64,000 nt of DNA from Gramella sp. MT6 (GTDB lineage: Bacteria > Bacteroidota > Bacteroidia > Flavobacteriales > Flavobacteriaceae). The stretch covers positions 3,002,501-3,066,500 of the forward strand of contig NZ_CP048410.1 of the NCBI RefSeq assembly GCF_019357415.1. The letters are read 5' to 3'. Made by a program: the position numbers and the translations under genes. Shown one piece after another: positions 52,089 through 60,316 of this stretch; within the stretch, counting starts at the first letter, position 1; each line of letters starts with the position of its first letter. A model generated the notes under the pieces. That model did no database searches, was not told the DNA's origin, and saw nothing but the letters and a program-made list of their open reading frames with translations.

Positions 52089-52223
52089 ATGAGAACTTTA
52101 GATAGCGTCATCCAGGATTTCGGAAGAAATAAAGAAGGTGGAATTACACACCGCCGACCTTTTCTAAATCTGAAACATTCAGCAGGCTATTTCAATTGGC
52201 ACGAGAAAAAGTGCTATGCGTAG
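52089..52223 (+). CDS. tiny ORF 3 of a tandem array (44 aa)
   Basis: ATG at 52089, TAG at 52221-52223. Its N-terminal sequence is distinct (MRTLDSVIQDFGRNKEGG...) and has basic and His residues, but the last 13 residues AGYFNWHEKKCYA align position by position with AGSMSILSRRRFA of ORFs 1 and 2 by class (AG, then six, then two basic, then aromatic-Ala). Start spacing to ORF 2 is 141 nt, and the leader is the same. It contains a single Cys near the C-terminus. Function unknown. Confidence 0.5.
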   Translation: MRTLDSVIQDFGRNKEGGITHRRPFLNLKHSAGYFNWHEKKCYA

Positions 52224-52404
52224 TTGGTCGTAAAATCCATCTTACATGACGACCCGCTGAACCAGTTCAGATACGGGAGTAATACCAGCGATCTACCATA
52301 AACCTTGGCTGACTTAAAGAGCATTTATTAATGGTTCTGGCTGGGATTCAATCAAAACCAGGATCAATAAATTATCATCTACCTTATGAACACTATTGTA
52401 AATT
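52224..52404 (+). other. structured, apparently untranslated segment behind tiny ORFs
   Basis: No ORF of note. GGTCGT (52226-52231) can pair with ACGACC (52249-52254). CCCG-CTGAA (52253-52261) can pair with TTCAG...CGGG (52266-52270 and 52274-52277). These two share bases C53 and C54 and so exclude each other. A weaker TGGTT/AACCA pair follows further on. This is either a structured 3' UTR or a small RNA. Confidence 0.4.
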
Positions 52405-52439
52405 AGTCGGTAAACTGAGGTTTGCCGGCTTTAATTTTT
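52405..52439 (+). terminator. rho-independent terminator of the tiny-ORF transcript
   Basis: AGTCGGTAAAC (52405-52415) pairs with GTTTGCCGGCT (52420-52430), 11 bp with two G-T pairs, loop TGAG, followed by TTAATTTTTG. Confidence 0.75.
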
Positions 52440-52521
52440 GGTTAAAAATGAATTAAAATATGCTTAAAATTGAAAGGTCTAGGATAAACATTTGTTTATT
52501 TGCAGCATTTACCCTGAACAA

Positions 52522-54831
52522 ATGTTAGCAAGAATAAAAAGACATCCTAAACTAAAGTGGGCACTAATCATCCTTACCAGCTTAATCACTCTTTTCTTTT
52601 TATTTTTTGCGAGTATCTATTTTGGCATGTGGGGGAAGATTCCCAGCTCTAAGGAACTAACCGAATTAAAACAGAATAAAGCAACCCAGGTCCTTGCCGC
52701 CAATGGTGAGTTAATAGGTAAGTTCTATATTTTCGACCGGCAACCTATCAAGTTTTCTGAATTCCCGCAGCATCTCATTGAAGCCCTTATCGCTACTGAA
52801 GATGCGAGGTTCTACGAGCACGATGGTATAGACAACCGAAGTCTGCTTAGAGTGTTTTTCAAATCTATCCTTCTACAGGACGAATCTGCCGGTGGTGGTA
52901 GTACCATCAGTCTACAGCTAGCCAAGAATATTTATGGCCGGCGTGATTTTGGGATGTTCGGTATTGTTATAAACAAAATGCAGGAAGCAGTCATCGCAAA
53001 GAGACTTGAAGATATTTACACCAAGGATGAGATCATCGAACTTTATTTTAATACAGTTCCCTTTAGTGACAACACCTACGGAATTGAAAGTGCTTCCCTA
53101 AAGTTTTTTAATAAACATACTTCAGAATTAACCCTCGAAGAAGCAGCAGTTTTGGTAGGAATGCTTAAAGCCAGTCATTACTACAATCCAAGGATCTTTC
53201 CGGAACGCAGCAGGCTAAGGCGCGATGTGGTTCTTATGCAAATGGCCAGAAATAACTACCTGACCATGGAAGAAGCTGAAGAAGCAAAACTACGCCCATT
53301 GATCCTTGATTATAAAAGTTACAGCCATGATAAAGGTATTGCTCCCTATTTTAGGGAACAGGTAAGAAAAGATGTGAGCCAGATCCTGGATACTTTGAAG
53401 AACAAGGATGGTAAAAAATATAATATATATCGTGACGGCCTGATTGTTCATACTACTTTGAATTATGAAATGCAGCAACTAGCCGAGGAAGCAATGATTG
53501 AACATATGTCGCAATTGCAAGTGGAGCACGAGAAATCCTATGGCAATTACGCTCCGTGGATTCGCGATAAGAAGATCCTTAACGATGTCGTAAAAAGAAC
53601 ACCTAAATATCAGTCTTTACAGAAAGAAGGACTTAGTGAAGCTGAGATAATGAAAAGACTGGAACAAAAACATCCTACCGAATTATTTAGTTATGAAGAT
53701 GGAATGGAAACCAGGAATGTAAGCACTATAGATAGTGTTGCTCATTATCTGAAATTTTTAAATTCTGGTTTACTGGCAGTAGATCCCGAAAATGGTGCTG
53801 TTCAGGCATGGGTTGGCGGAGTCGACTTCAGGTTCTTTAAATATGACCATGTTGCACAAAGCAAAAGACAGGTAGGCTCTACTTTTAAACCTATTGTTTA
53901 TACTGCGGCTCTTGAAAATGGAATAGACCCCTGCTCCTACTTTTCTGTTCGGGAAGTAACTTATGAGGACGGCTGGACCCCCTCAAATTCGTCTTCAGAA
54001 GGTGATGATCCAAACATGAACTATAACTTAAAGACCGCTTTGAGCAGGTCTATGAATACGATCGCAGTAAAGGTTTTGATGGAAACCGGAATTGGAAATG
54101 TTATAGAGCAGGCCAAAAACATGGGAATAGAATCTGATTTGCCAGCAGTGCCCTCCATAGCCCTAGGAACAGCTTCTTTGAATCTTAGTGAATTAACTTC
54201 TGCTTATACCAGTTTTGTAAATAAAGGACATTATTCCAAGCCATTTTACATATCAAGGATAGAGGATGGAAATGGAAATCTACTCGCCGAATTCAAACCT
54301 GAAATATCCAGTGATAGAGCTTTTTCAGAAGACACCAGGAAGATAATGATCAATATGATGCAGGCCACAGTAAATGAAGGAACCGCTACCAGATTGCGTT
54401 ATAAATATGGACTTCAGAACGATATTGCTGGAAAAACCGGAACTACACAAGACAATAAAGACGGATGGTTCGTTGGAATCACTCCTGAACTGGTTTGCGT
54501 AACCTGGGTGGGAGCCGATGATCACAGGATCGGTTTTAGAAATACCGGTATTGGCCAGGGGGCAAATTCAGCCTTACCGATTTTTGCCAGATTAATGCAA
54601 AAAATGAATGCTGATTCGAATTTCAACAATATCACCAATGCTAGGTTCGAACCTCTTTCCAGCGAACTTGCGGAAATGATGGAATGCCCTCCACAAGAAA
54701 GAGACAACTTCTTTGAACGCCTATTTTCTGGAAAGGACAAAGACAATCAAAAAAGAAACAATAAGAAGGAAAAGAAGAAAAAAGGATTCTTTAATCGTCT
54801 ATTCGGTAAAAAAGATAAAGACAATAATTAG
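52522..54831 (+). CDS. penicillin-binding protein 1A (bifunctional)
   Basis: The start is the ATG at 52522 (MLARIKRHP); the ORF to 52492 adds a TTG-led stretch. About 769 residues. N-terminal cytoplasmic bit, a TM helix (about residues 14-36), a GT51 transglycosylase domain with EDARFYEHDGID and the GGSTISLQLAKN motif, and a transpeptidase domain with SxxK (STFKP), SxN (SRSMNT) and KTG (GKTGTTQDNKDGWF). The C-terminal 40 residues are highly charged with Lys and Asn. It polymerises and crosslinks peptidoglycan in the periplasm. It overlaps the helicase gene (convergent) by 4 nt. Confidence 0.93.
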   Translation: MLARIKRHPKLKWALIILTSLITLFFLFFASIYFGMWGKIPSSKELTELKQNKATQVLAANGELIGKFYIFDRQPIKFSEFPQHLIEALIATEDARFYEHDGIDNRSLLRVFFKSILLQDESAGGGSTISLQLAKNIYGRRDFGMFGIVINKMQEAVIAKRLEDIYTKDEIIELYFNTVPFSDNTYGIESASLKFFNKHTSELTLEEAAVLVGMLKASHYYNPRIFPERSRLRRDVVLMQMARNNYLTMEEAEEAKLRPLILDYKSYSHDKGIAPYFREQVRKDVSQILDTLKNKDGKKYNIYRDGLIVHTTLNYEMQQLAEEAMIEHMSQLQVEHEKSYGNYAPWIRDKKILNDVVKRTPKYQSLQKEGLSEAEIMKRLEQKHPTELFSYEDGMETRNVSTIDSVAHYLKFLNSGLLAVDPENGAVQAWVGGVDFRFFKYDHVAQSKRQVGSTFKPIVYTAALENGIDPCSYFSVREVTYEDGWTPSNSSSEGDDPNMNYNLKTALSRSMNTIAVKVLMETGIGNVIEQAKNMGIESDLPAVPSIALGTASLNLSELTSAYTSFVNKGHYSKPFYISRIEDGNGNLLAEFKPEISSDRAFSEDTRKIMINMMQATVNEGTATRLRYKYGLQNDIAGKTGTTQDNKDGWFVGITPELVCVTWVGADDHRIGFRNTGIGQGANSALPIFARLMQKMNADSNFNNITNARFEPLSSELAEMMECPPQERDNFFERLFSGKDKDNQKRNNKKEKKKKGFFNRLFGKKDKDNN

Positions 54832-56342
54832 AATTGCTTATTGATCTCCATTCTAAGTTTACGCGAATAATCTTCTTCCAGCCAGTCCCTGTAATTTTTG
54901 GTGCTTTTACTAATGCAGTATGAGTATTGTCTAATCCTGGATGCAATATCATCTTTCAGCTCCTTCGCGAGGATTCTCGCATCGAATACATCTTCACTGT
55001 TCTCTACACACATTTGCACGTGCTGCTCCATAGACCATTCCAGTACCGCCTTAGATTTTAATCCTTTCTTTATGACTTCATCATAAGCTGCTTCAATATC
55101 AAAGGTTACATCTTCGGTCTTAGCGAATTGTTCCCGAACCTCTGGAGGCATCTGATATTGGAAATCCCTTTCGATCTCTTCATCGCTTAGAAGATTTTCA
55201 AAATAGAAATCTGGTGATCTAAAGATCTGTTTCCAGTCTACCGGCGTGCTCCAGTGACCAAATCTGGCCATATTATTACCAAGATCGATCACGTTGAATT
55301 CACTCTTATCTTTTAGTACACGAGATCCACGACCAATCATCTGGAAATACAGAGTCAGAGATTTAGTTGCACGGTTAAGGATGATAGTTTCTACGGTAGG
55401 TTCATCAAAACCTGTTGTAAGTATACTAACAGATGTAACTATAGCATCTGGCGTATGTTTAAACCATTTTAGGATATCTTTACGATCCTGCTTACTTGTA
55501 GTATTATCAAGGTGCCTTATAGGCAGACCGGCATTTTTAAATGTATGATATACTTCTACAGAAGTATTGATACCATTATTGAATATCAGTGTTTTTTTAC
55601 CTCGGGACCTTTCGTAATATGCAGTAAGAAGCTTTTCCTGCATGCTGTAATTAGAATACAGCTCCTCTGATGACTTTACGGTATAATCCCCATTCATCCC
55701 CACTTTAAGATTGGTAAGCCCAACATTATAGCTGAATATGTTCGCTTTTGCCAGGAAACCTTTTTCAATTAGAGAGTTTATAGAGTCTCCTACAATAAGT
55801 TCTCTATAATTGTCTTTCATTGGTAGCTTGATATTCGAACTCAATGGTGTCGCTGTAACTCCCAGGATAAAACATTTCTCGAAGAATTTGAAAAGCTTTC
55901 TGAAAGAGTTGTAATGCGCCTCATCAATGATCACCAGCCCAATATCCTGGATCTCCAGTTTCTCGTCATTCAAACGATTGTTCAGGGTTTCTACCATGGC
56001 CACGAAGCACATATAGTCATCCTGGTCTGGAAGTTCCTTCACCTTAGAATTAATGATCTTGTTACGAACCCCAAATCCAGATAACATTTTGGATGTTTGC
56101 TTACAAAGCTCAATTCTATGGGTAAGAATAAGAACTTTTTTATTTGTCCTCTGTATATATTCTCTCGTCATCTGAGAGAAGATCACGGTTTTTCCACCAC
56201 CCGTAGGTAGTTGATATAACAGGTTGTAGTTACCAGGGTGTTCATCTATTACCCCGAAAATTTTATTTATATCCTTCTGCTGATAGTCATATAATTTCTT
56301 GTCTACTTTCTTCTTTTCAATACCAAATGTTTCTAGCGCCAT
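54828..56342 (-). CDS. DEAD/DEAH-box helicase (SF2, SSL2-like)
   Basis: The start is the Met at 56342 (MALETFGIEKKK); the longer frame is not conserved. About 504 residues. Motif I LPTGGGKTVIFS, motif II DEAH, motif III GVTATPLSS and motif VI QMIGRGSRV are all visible. The family (type III restriction-like/SSL2) unwinds nucleic acid with ATP. No restriction or methylase gene is adjacent, so a general DNA repair or RNA remodelling role is possible. It is convergent with PBP1A. Confidence 0.88.
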   Translation of the reverse strand: MALETFGIEKKKVDKKLYDYQQKDINKIFGVIDEHPGNYNLLYQLPTGGGKTVIFSQMTREYIQRTNKKVLILTHRIELCKQTSKMLSGFGVRNKIINSKVKELPDQDDYMCFVAMVETLNNRLNDEKLEIQDIGLVIIDEAHYNSFRKLFKFFEKCFILGVTATPLSSNIKLPMKDNYRELIVGDSINSLIEKGFLAKANIFSYNVGLTNLKVGMNGDYTVKSSEELYSNYSMQEKLLTAYYERSRGKKTLIFNNGINTSVEVYHTFKNAGLPIRHLDNTTSKQDRKDILKWFKHTPDAIVTSVSILTTGFDEPTVETIILNRATKSLTLYFQMIGRGSRVLKDKSEFNVIDLGNNMARFGHWSTPVDWKQIFRSPDFYFENLLSDEEIERDFQYQMPPEVREQFAKTEDVTFDIEAAYDEVIKKGLKSKAVLEWSMEQHVQMCVENSEDVFDARILAKELKDDIASRIRQYSYCISKSTKNYRDWLEEDYSRKLRMEINKQF

Positions 56343-56558
56343 AGATTCCTTTATAAGTAAGCAATTTTGCAAAAATAAGGCATTTTATACTTTAGTCAAA
56401 AATTAATTGAGCAATAAGAAGTATTAAATAAAATATATCACATGGAAAATTATTGTAATTTTAAGCAGGTGATTTTATACTATAATTTTTTCAGCTTTTG
56501 AAAAAATAACATTTTACCCATCCCCCGGAAATAGTTCTAACTAGAAAATTCCGGAAGT

Positions 56559-57275
56559 TTGATCCCTGCAAATAACTTTTTTTCTAAGTATCAGTCAGTA
56601 TTAAATAATTGCGAATTATTCGCTGACCTGAATGAATCTCAATGGCAAGATTTGCTAAAGGATTTTCATGAAGAAAAGTGGTTGAAAAACACCTGCATCA
56701 TTAACCATCAAAAATTTCTTTTTCATTTCTATATCATCACTTCCGGTCGCATCAAAATGTATAATGTAGATGAGTTCAGTGAAAAAGAACACACCTTATT
56801 CCTCCTTAAAAAGGCTGATGTTTTTGATTTGTTTTGCCTATTTGATGGGGCAAAACACAGGGTTTATTATGAATGCCTTGATAATACAAAAGTACTCGCC
56901 ATTCCAATGGACAGACTCAGAGATTGGTTGAATAAGAATCCTCACCAATATCAACACTTTCTTTCTTATGCTGGAAAGATGATGCGCGCATTAGAATCTA
57001 ATGTCTCCCAGCTTATTTTTACGAACATCACTACCCGCTTGCTTAAACTTCTCCTTGAAAATGTGAATTCCAAATCTAAAAAGCTGGAATTAATCAACGA
57101 CTTACCAAATAAAGAGATCGCTAATTTAATTGGTTCTACAAGAGCGGTGGTGAACAGACATCTACAGTTATTAAAACAAAATGGTTCTATAGATATGGCC
57201 AGAAATCAGTTGGAAATTAAAGATATTTCTCTGCTTTTAAAAGAACTGGACAACCAGAATAGAAATCAAAAATAA
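56559..57275 (+). CDS. Crp/Fnr-family transcription regulator
   Basis: It starts at a TTG (56559, MIPANNFFSKYQ); no ATG is available upstream before a stop. A 238-residue protein: an N-terminal cyclic-nucleotide-binding-like domain (about 20-140: IKMYNVDEFSEKEHTLFLL) and a C-terminal HTH of Crp type (NKEIANLIGSTRAVVNRHLQLLKQNGSI). No iron-sulfur cysteine cluster at the N-terminus is obvious, so it is not Fnr proper. The ligand is unknown. The next gene is a secreted protein in the same direction, 99 nt away from the stop. Confidence 0.87.
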   Translation: MIPANNFFSKYQSVLNNCELFADLNESQWQDLLKDFHEEKWLKNTCIINHQKFLFHFYIITSGRIKMYNVDEFSEKEHTLFLLKKADVFDLFCLFDGAKHRVYYECLDNTKVLAIPMDRLRDWLNKNPHQYQHFLSYAGKMMRALESNVSQLIFTNITTRLLKLLLENVNSKSKKLELINDLPNKEIANLIGSTRAVVNRHLQLLKQNGSIDMARNQLEIKDISLLLKELDNQNRNQK

Positions 57276-57374
57276 GTGTTTTGTGCTACTTAAGTGGTTT
57301 TTAAACAGGTGGTTACAATGTATATTAGAGTTTCATTCTTAAACAGTTTATCAATCATTTTATTTCTTGAAATC

Positions 57375-57935
57375 ATGAAAAAGATCATCACATTTATTTT
57401 AGTAGCAGGATGGGTTTTAAACTCCTATTCTCAGGAAGTTATCCAGTTAGAGGAAACAACTTTACATTATGAGCCAACCGGCCAAATCGTTTTTGAAGAT
57501 TATGCTAATGGCATCGTTAAGGTAAAAGAAAATTACCAGAAACAATTCCAATCTAATGCCATCGCATTTATTAATGAGAATTTTGATCTTCTAAGATTTC
57601 GCGAAGAGTCTGGTAACAAAGATGGAGATATTTACATTACTGTAAAAAGCTCTAATGGGCAATTAAACGCCATGTACAATGACAAAAATGAGCTTGTAAA
57701 AACTTTTCAGAAATTTAAAAATGTACCATTACCTTTTGATGTTAGGAACCAGATATACACTAACTATTTAGGCTGGACTTTAACCGAAGACAAATACATA
57801 GCCTCTGGTCTAAAAGGAAACATAGATAATGAAAAGTATATCGTATACCTTGAAAAAGGCAACCAACGTGAAAAACTAAAAGTTATTCCTGCCCGTAGTT
57901 CTGTCACTGGTGTGGCATCTATTGAAAAATTTTAA
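57375..57935 (+). CDS. secreted PepSY-like protein
   Basis: The start is the Met at 57375 (MKKIITFILVAGWVLNSYSQ), giving a clean signal peptide; the frame to 57294 adds an unlikely extension. About 186 residues. The mature part has a beta-rich repeat and a final stretch FKNVPLPFDVRNQIYTNYLGW...KYIVYLEKGNQREKLKVIP, similar to PepSY-like (putative beta-lactamase-inhibitor-like) proteins common in Bacteroidota. Function unknown. It is downstream of the Crp/Fnr gene and might be its target. Confidence 0.72.
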   Translation: MKKIITFILVAGWVLNSYSQEVIQLEETTLHYEPTGQIVFEDYANGIVKVKENYQKQFQSNAIAFINENFDLLRFREESGNKDGDIYITVKSSNGQLNAMYNDKNELVKTFQKFKNVPLPFDVRNQIYTNYLGWTLTEDKYIASGLKGNIDNEKYIVYLEKGNQREKLKVIPARSSVTGVASIEKF

Positions 57936-58095
57936 ATTGAAGTAAACTTTTGGAGGCTGTATGGATATTTAGCGCTGTCTAATCTCATAAGACAGAATGT
58001 TAAAATGTAATAGTAGTTAATAGTTAATAAATGGTTGATCTCTCAGATCACTAAAATCACACAGAGTTAACGCTAAAATTCAAACAGCCTCTTTT
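57936..58095. other. short gap with hairpins, no gene
   Basis: CTGTCT-AATCTCATA-AGACAG (57975-57995) and TGATCT-CTC-AGATCA form small hairpins but lack a T-run, so neither is a convincing terminator. Confidence 0.3.
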
Positions 58096-58983
58096 TTATT
58101 GCTCAAAAAGATCTGATGATAAGTACCGGTCACCTCTATCACAGACGATGCTTACCACAAGGCCATTATCTAATTCATTGCATAATCGAATTGCGGCACT
58201 GGCAGCTCCCCCACTACTCATACCGGCAAAAATTCCTTCTTCTTCAGCTAGTCTTCTGCTCATTTTGATTGCTTCCTCCTCACTAACCTCGAGCACCCTA
58301 TCTACTTTTTCCGGATTAAAGATCTTTGGTAAATAGGCTTCCGGCCATTTCCTGATGCCAGGAATACGGGAATCATCGGTTGGTTGTACTCCTACGATCT
58401 GGATATCTTTATTCTGCTCTTTCAGGAATGTACTGGTTCCCATAATGGTCCCGGTGGTTCCCATAGAAGAAACAAAATGGGTCACTTTATGATCGGTATC
58501 TCTCCATATCTCTGGTCCAGTGGTTTTATAATGAGCTTTCCAGTTATCATCATTCCCGAATTGATTCAGCATAAAATAGTCGCCAGATTTCATCTTATCT
58601 TCAGCAAAATCCCTGGAACCTTCGATACCATCGTCAGCACTGGTCAATATTACTTTGGCTCCATAGGCTCTCATAGTTTGAACTCTTTCAATGGTTGAAT
58701 TTTCTGGCATTACCAGTTCGATATCCAATCCAAAGATTCCAGCGATCATAGCAAGCGCAATTCCCGTATTTCCACTGGTAGCCTCAATAAGTTTTGTTTT
58801 CTTATCTATATCTCCCCTGTCAAGGGCACTTTTGATCATATTGTAAGCCGCCCTGTCTTTTACACTACCTCCGGGATTTTGTCCTTCGAGTTTAAAGTAT
58901 AATTCTACTCCCGGTTTATTAAAGACGCGTTTTGCTTTTACCAGCGGTGTGGTTCCTACCAGGTCTAATATTGAATCATTCAT
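58096..58983 (-). CDS. cysM: cysteine synthase B / O-acetylserine sulfhydrylase
   Basis: A 295-residue PLP fold II enzyme. The PLP lysine is in [10 protein letters not shown], the substrate loop reads [14 protein letters not shown], and the C-terminal PLP phosphate loop reads [13 protein letters not shown]. It makes cysteine from O-acetylserine plus sulfide (or thiosulfate, as in CysM). It starts 4 nt inside the end of the cysE gene (ATGA overlap), so the pair forms a cysteine-synthase-like operon. Confidence 0.93.
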   Translation of the reverse strand: MNDSILDLVGTTPLVKAKRVFNKPGVELYFKLEGQNPGGSVKDRAAYNMIKSALDRGDIDKKTKLIEATSGNTGIALAMIAGIFGLDIELVMPENSTIERVQTMRAYGAKVILTSADDGIEGSRDFAEDKMKSGDYFMLNQFGNDDNWKAHYKTTGPEIWRDTDHKVTHFVSSMGTTGTIMGTSTFLKEQNKDIQIVGVQPTDDSRIPGIRKWPEAYLPKIFNPEKVDRVLEVSEEEAIKMSRRLAEEEGIFAGMSSGGAASAAIRLCNELDNGLVVSIVCDRGDRYLSSDLFEQ

Positions 58984-59771
58984 TTATCTGCTGCGTTTTT
59001 TATACTTATTTGAGGCGTATGAGAAACCATGGAATTTTTTGGAACCGATTTAGTTAACCAAACGTTCCCGCCAATAACACTATTTTCTCCTATTACCGTC
59101 TCTCCCCCTAAAATAGTTGCATTTGCATAAATGGTAACATTGCTTTCTATCGTAGGGTGTCTTTTAATATTTCTTAAAGTCCTGTTCACCGTAAGGGCGC
59201 CTAGAGTTACACCCTGATATAACTTCACATTGTCCTTAATTACAGCGGTTTCTCCTATAACCACTCCGGTCGCATGATCTATAAAAAACGAATTTCCAAT
59301 CTTCGCTCCGGGATTTATATCGGTACCGGTACTACTATGAGCACATTCGGTCATTAATCTGGGTACAAGCGGCAAACCGAATTTATACAGTTCATGGCTT
59401 AACCTGTAAGTTGCTATGGCATAAAATCCAGGATAAGACAAATAAACCTCCTCCACAGAATTGGCCGCAGGATCATTTCTCGCTATTGCCTGCGCATCAA
59501 GGTTAAGCTTTTCAAGTATACCGGGTAACATTTCAAGATAATCCTTCCAAATATCCTGACAGGGAGAGCCCGGCTCCCAGCAGACAAGTTTCGCCAGAAC
59601 TTCAAAATCCATCCCCAATTCCATAAGATTGTCTTTTACCGGAGTTTGTTTATCGAAAAGAGTGTAAAAAAGTTTATGGGTAAAGGCTTCGGTTTTACTT
59701 TTAATACTCAAATTAAGATTCGGAAGATTTTTCTGTTCTTCAATTTGAGAAATTATTTTTTCCAATTCCAT
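58980..59771 (-). CDS. cysE: serine acetyltransferase
   Basis: A 263-residue protein. The N-terminal helical region is followed by a left-handed beta-helix of hexapeptide repeats (about 145-250). The catalytic residues are in [19 protein letters not shown] and [12 protein letters not shown]. It makes O-acetylserine from serine and acetyl-CoA, the input for cysM, which follows with an ATGA overlap. The C-terminal tail lacks the classic Ile end of CysE that binds CysK, as in EpsC-type proteins. A good promoter lies at 59791-59818. Confidence 0.92.
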   Translation of the reverse strand: MELEKIISQIEEQKNLPNLNLSIKSKTEAFTHKLFYTLFDKQTPVKDNLMELGMDFEVLAKLVCWEPGSPCQDIWKDYLEMLPGILEKLNLDAQAIARNDPAANSVEEVYLSYPGFYAIATYRLSHELYKFGLPLVPRLMTECAHSSTGTDINPGAKIGNSFFIDHATGVVIGETAVIKDNVKLYQGVTLGALTVNRTLRNIKRHPTIESNVTIYANATILGGETVIGENSVIGGNVWLTKSVPKNSMVSHTPQISIKNAADK

Positions 59772-59790
59772 AGCATCAATTATTGACTTT

Positions 59791-59818
59791 CAAATTTACT
59801 CAATTAGAACGAACCCAA
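59791..59818 (-). promoter_or_regulatory. flavobacterial-type promoter of cysE-cysM
   Basis: The minus strand TAAATTTG (59798-59791) matches the TAnnTTTG -7 box, with TTG (59818-59816) 17 nt upstream as the -33 box. The distance to the cysE start is 19 nt. Confidence 0.55.
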
Positions 59819-59990
59819 AAAGCCTATTATTCCAAAGCTTAAAAGGATTTAAAATGTAGATTGGTTTGACTTCAGAACTTATTCTTTTAAATATTCTTAA
59901 ACAATTTTAGACAAAACTTAACGCTACATTTTCAGGCACTTCTGCTGAATCATCGTAATTAAAACCACTAACCAAAAAAATCATTTTTTT

Positions 59991-60315
59991 ATGTCTAAGG
60001 AAGAATCCTCCGGATCTTTCGGATGGCCTTCAGTCTAGGCTCTCGCCGCCGGCGGAATGGTAGGTGGCGGAATTTACACAGCTTTGGGAGTAGTCATTTC
60101 AGCTGCAGGGCAATGGGCATGGCTAATGCCTTCGCTTATACTAATCAAGTTTTGAGCCAGTACGTGAGTAGTGGTAAAAAACCATAGAGGTTTACTGGGA
60201 AGGAGCACCTGAACCAATTATTCAAAAATCATATGAATTTAAACCTGAAAAATCTTATATCATCATCTTTTTGAATAAAGAGAATAAGCCGGCAATAGAG
60301 ATCCTGGAAAACTGA
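59991..60315 (+). pseudogene. decayed APC-family amino acid permease
   Basis: ATG at 59991 begins a normal APC N-terminus (GWPSV, then ALAAGGMVGGGIYTALGVV and ISAAGQWAW) interrupted by TAG at 60036-60038. After QWAWL the frame shifts: MANAFAYTNQVLSQYVSSGKKP is read in another frame, then another frameshift after the A-run gives EVYWEGAPEPIIQKSYEF to the TGA at 60313-60315. Most transmembrane helices are missing, so there is also a large internal deletion. It is a pseudogene fossil on the + strand between cysE and a convergent T9SS gene. Confidence 0.72.
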
Positions 60316-60316
60316 T

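Noticed and set aside
57975..57995. Hairpin CTGTCT/AGACAG as terminator
   Set aside because: No T-run follows on either strand, and the stem is short.
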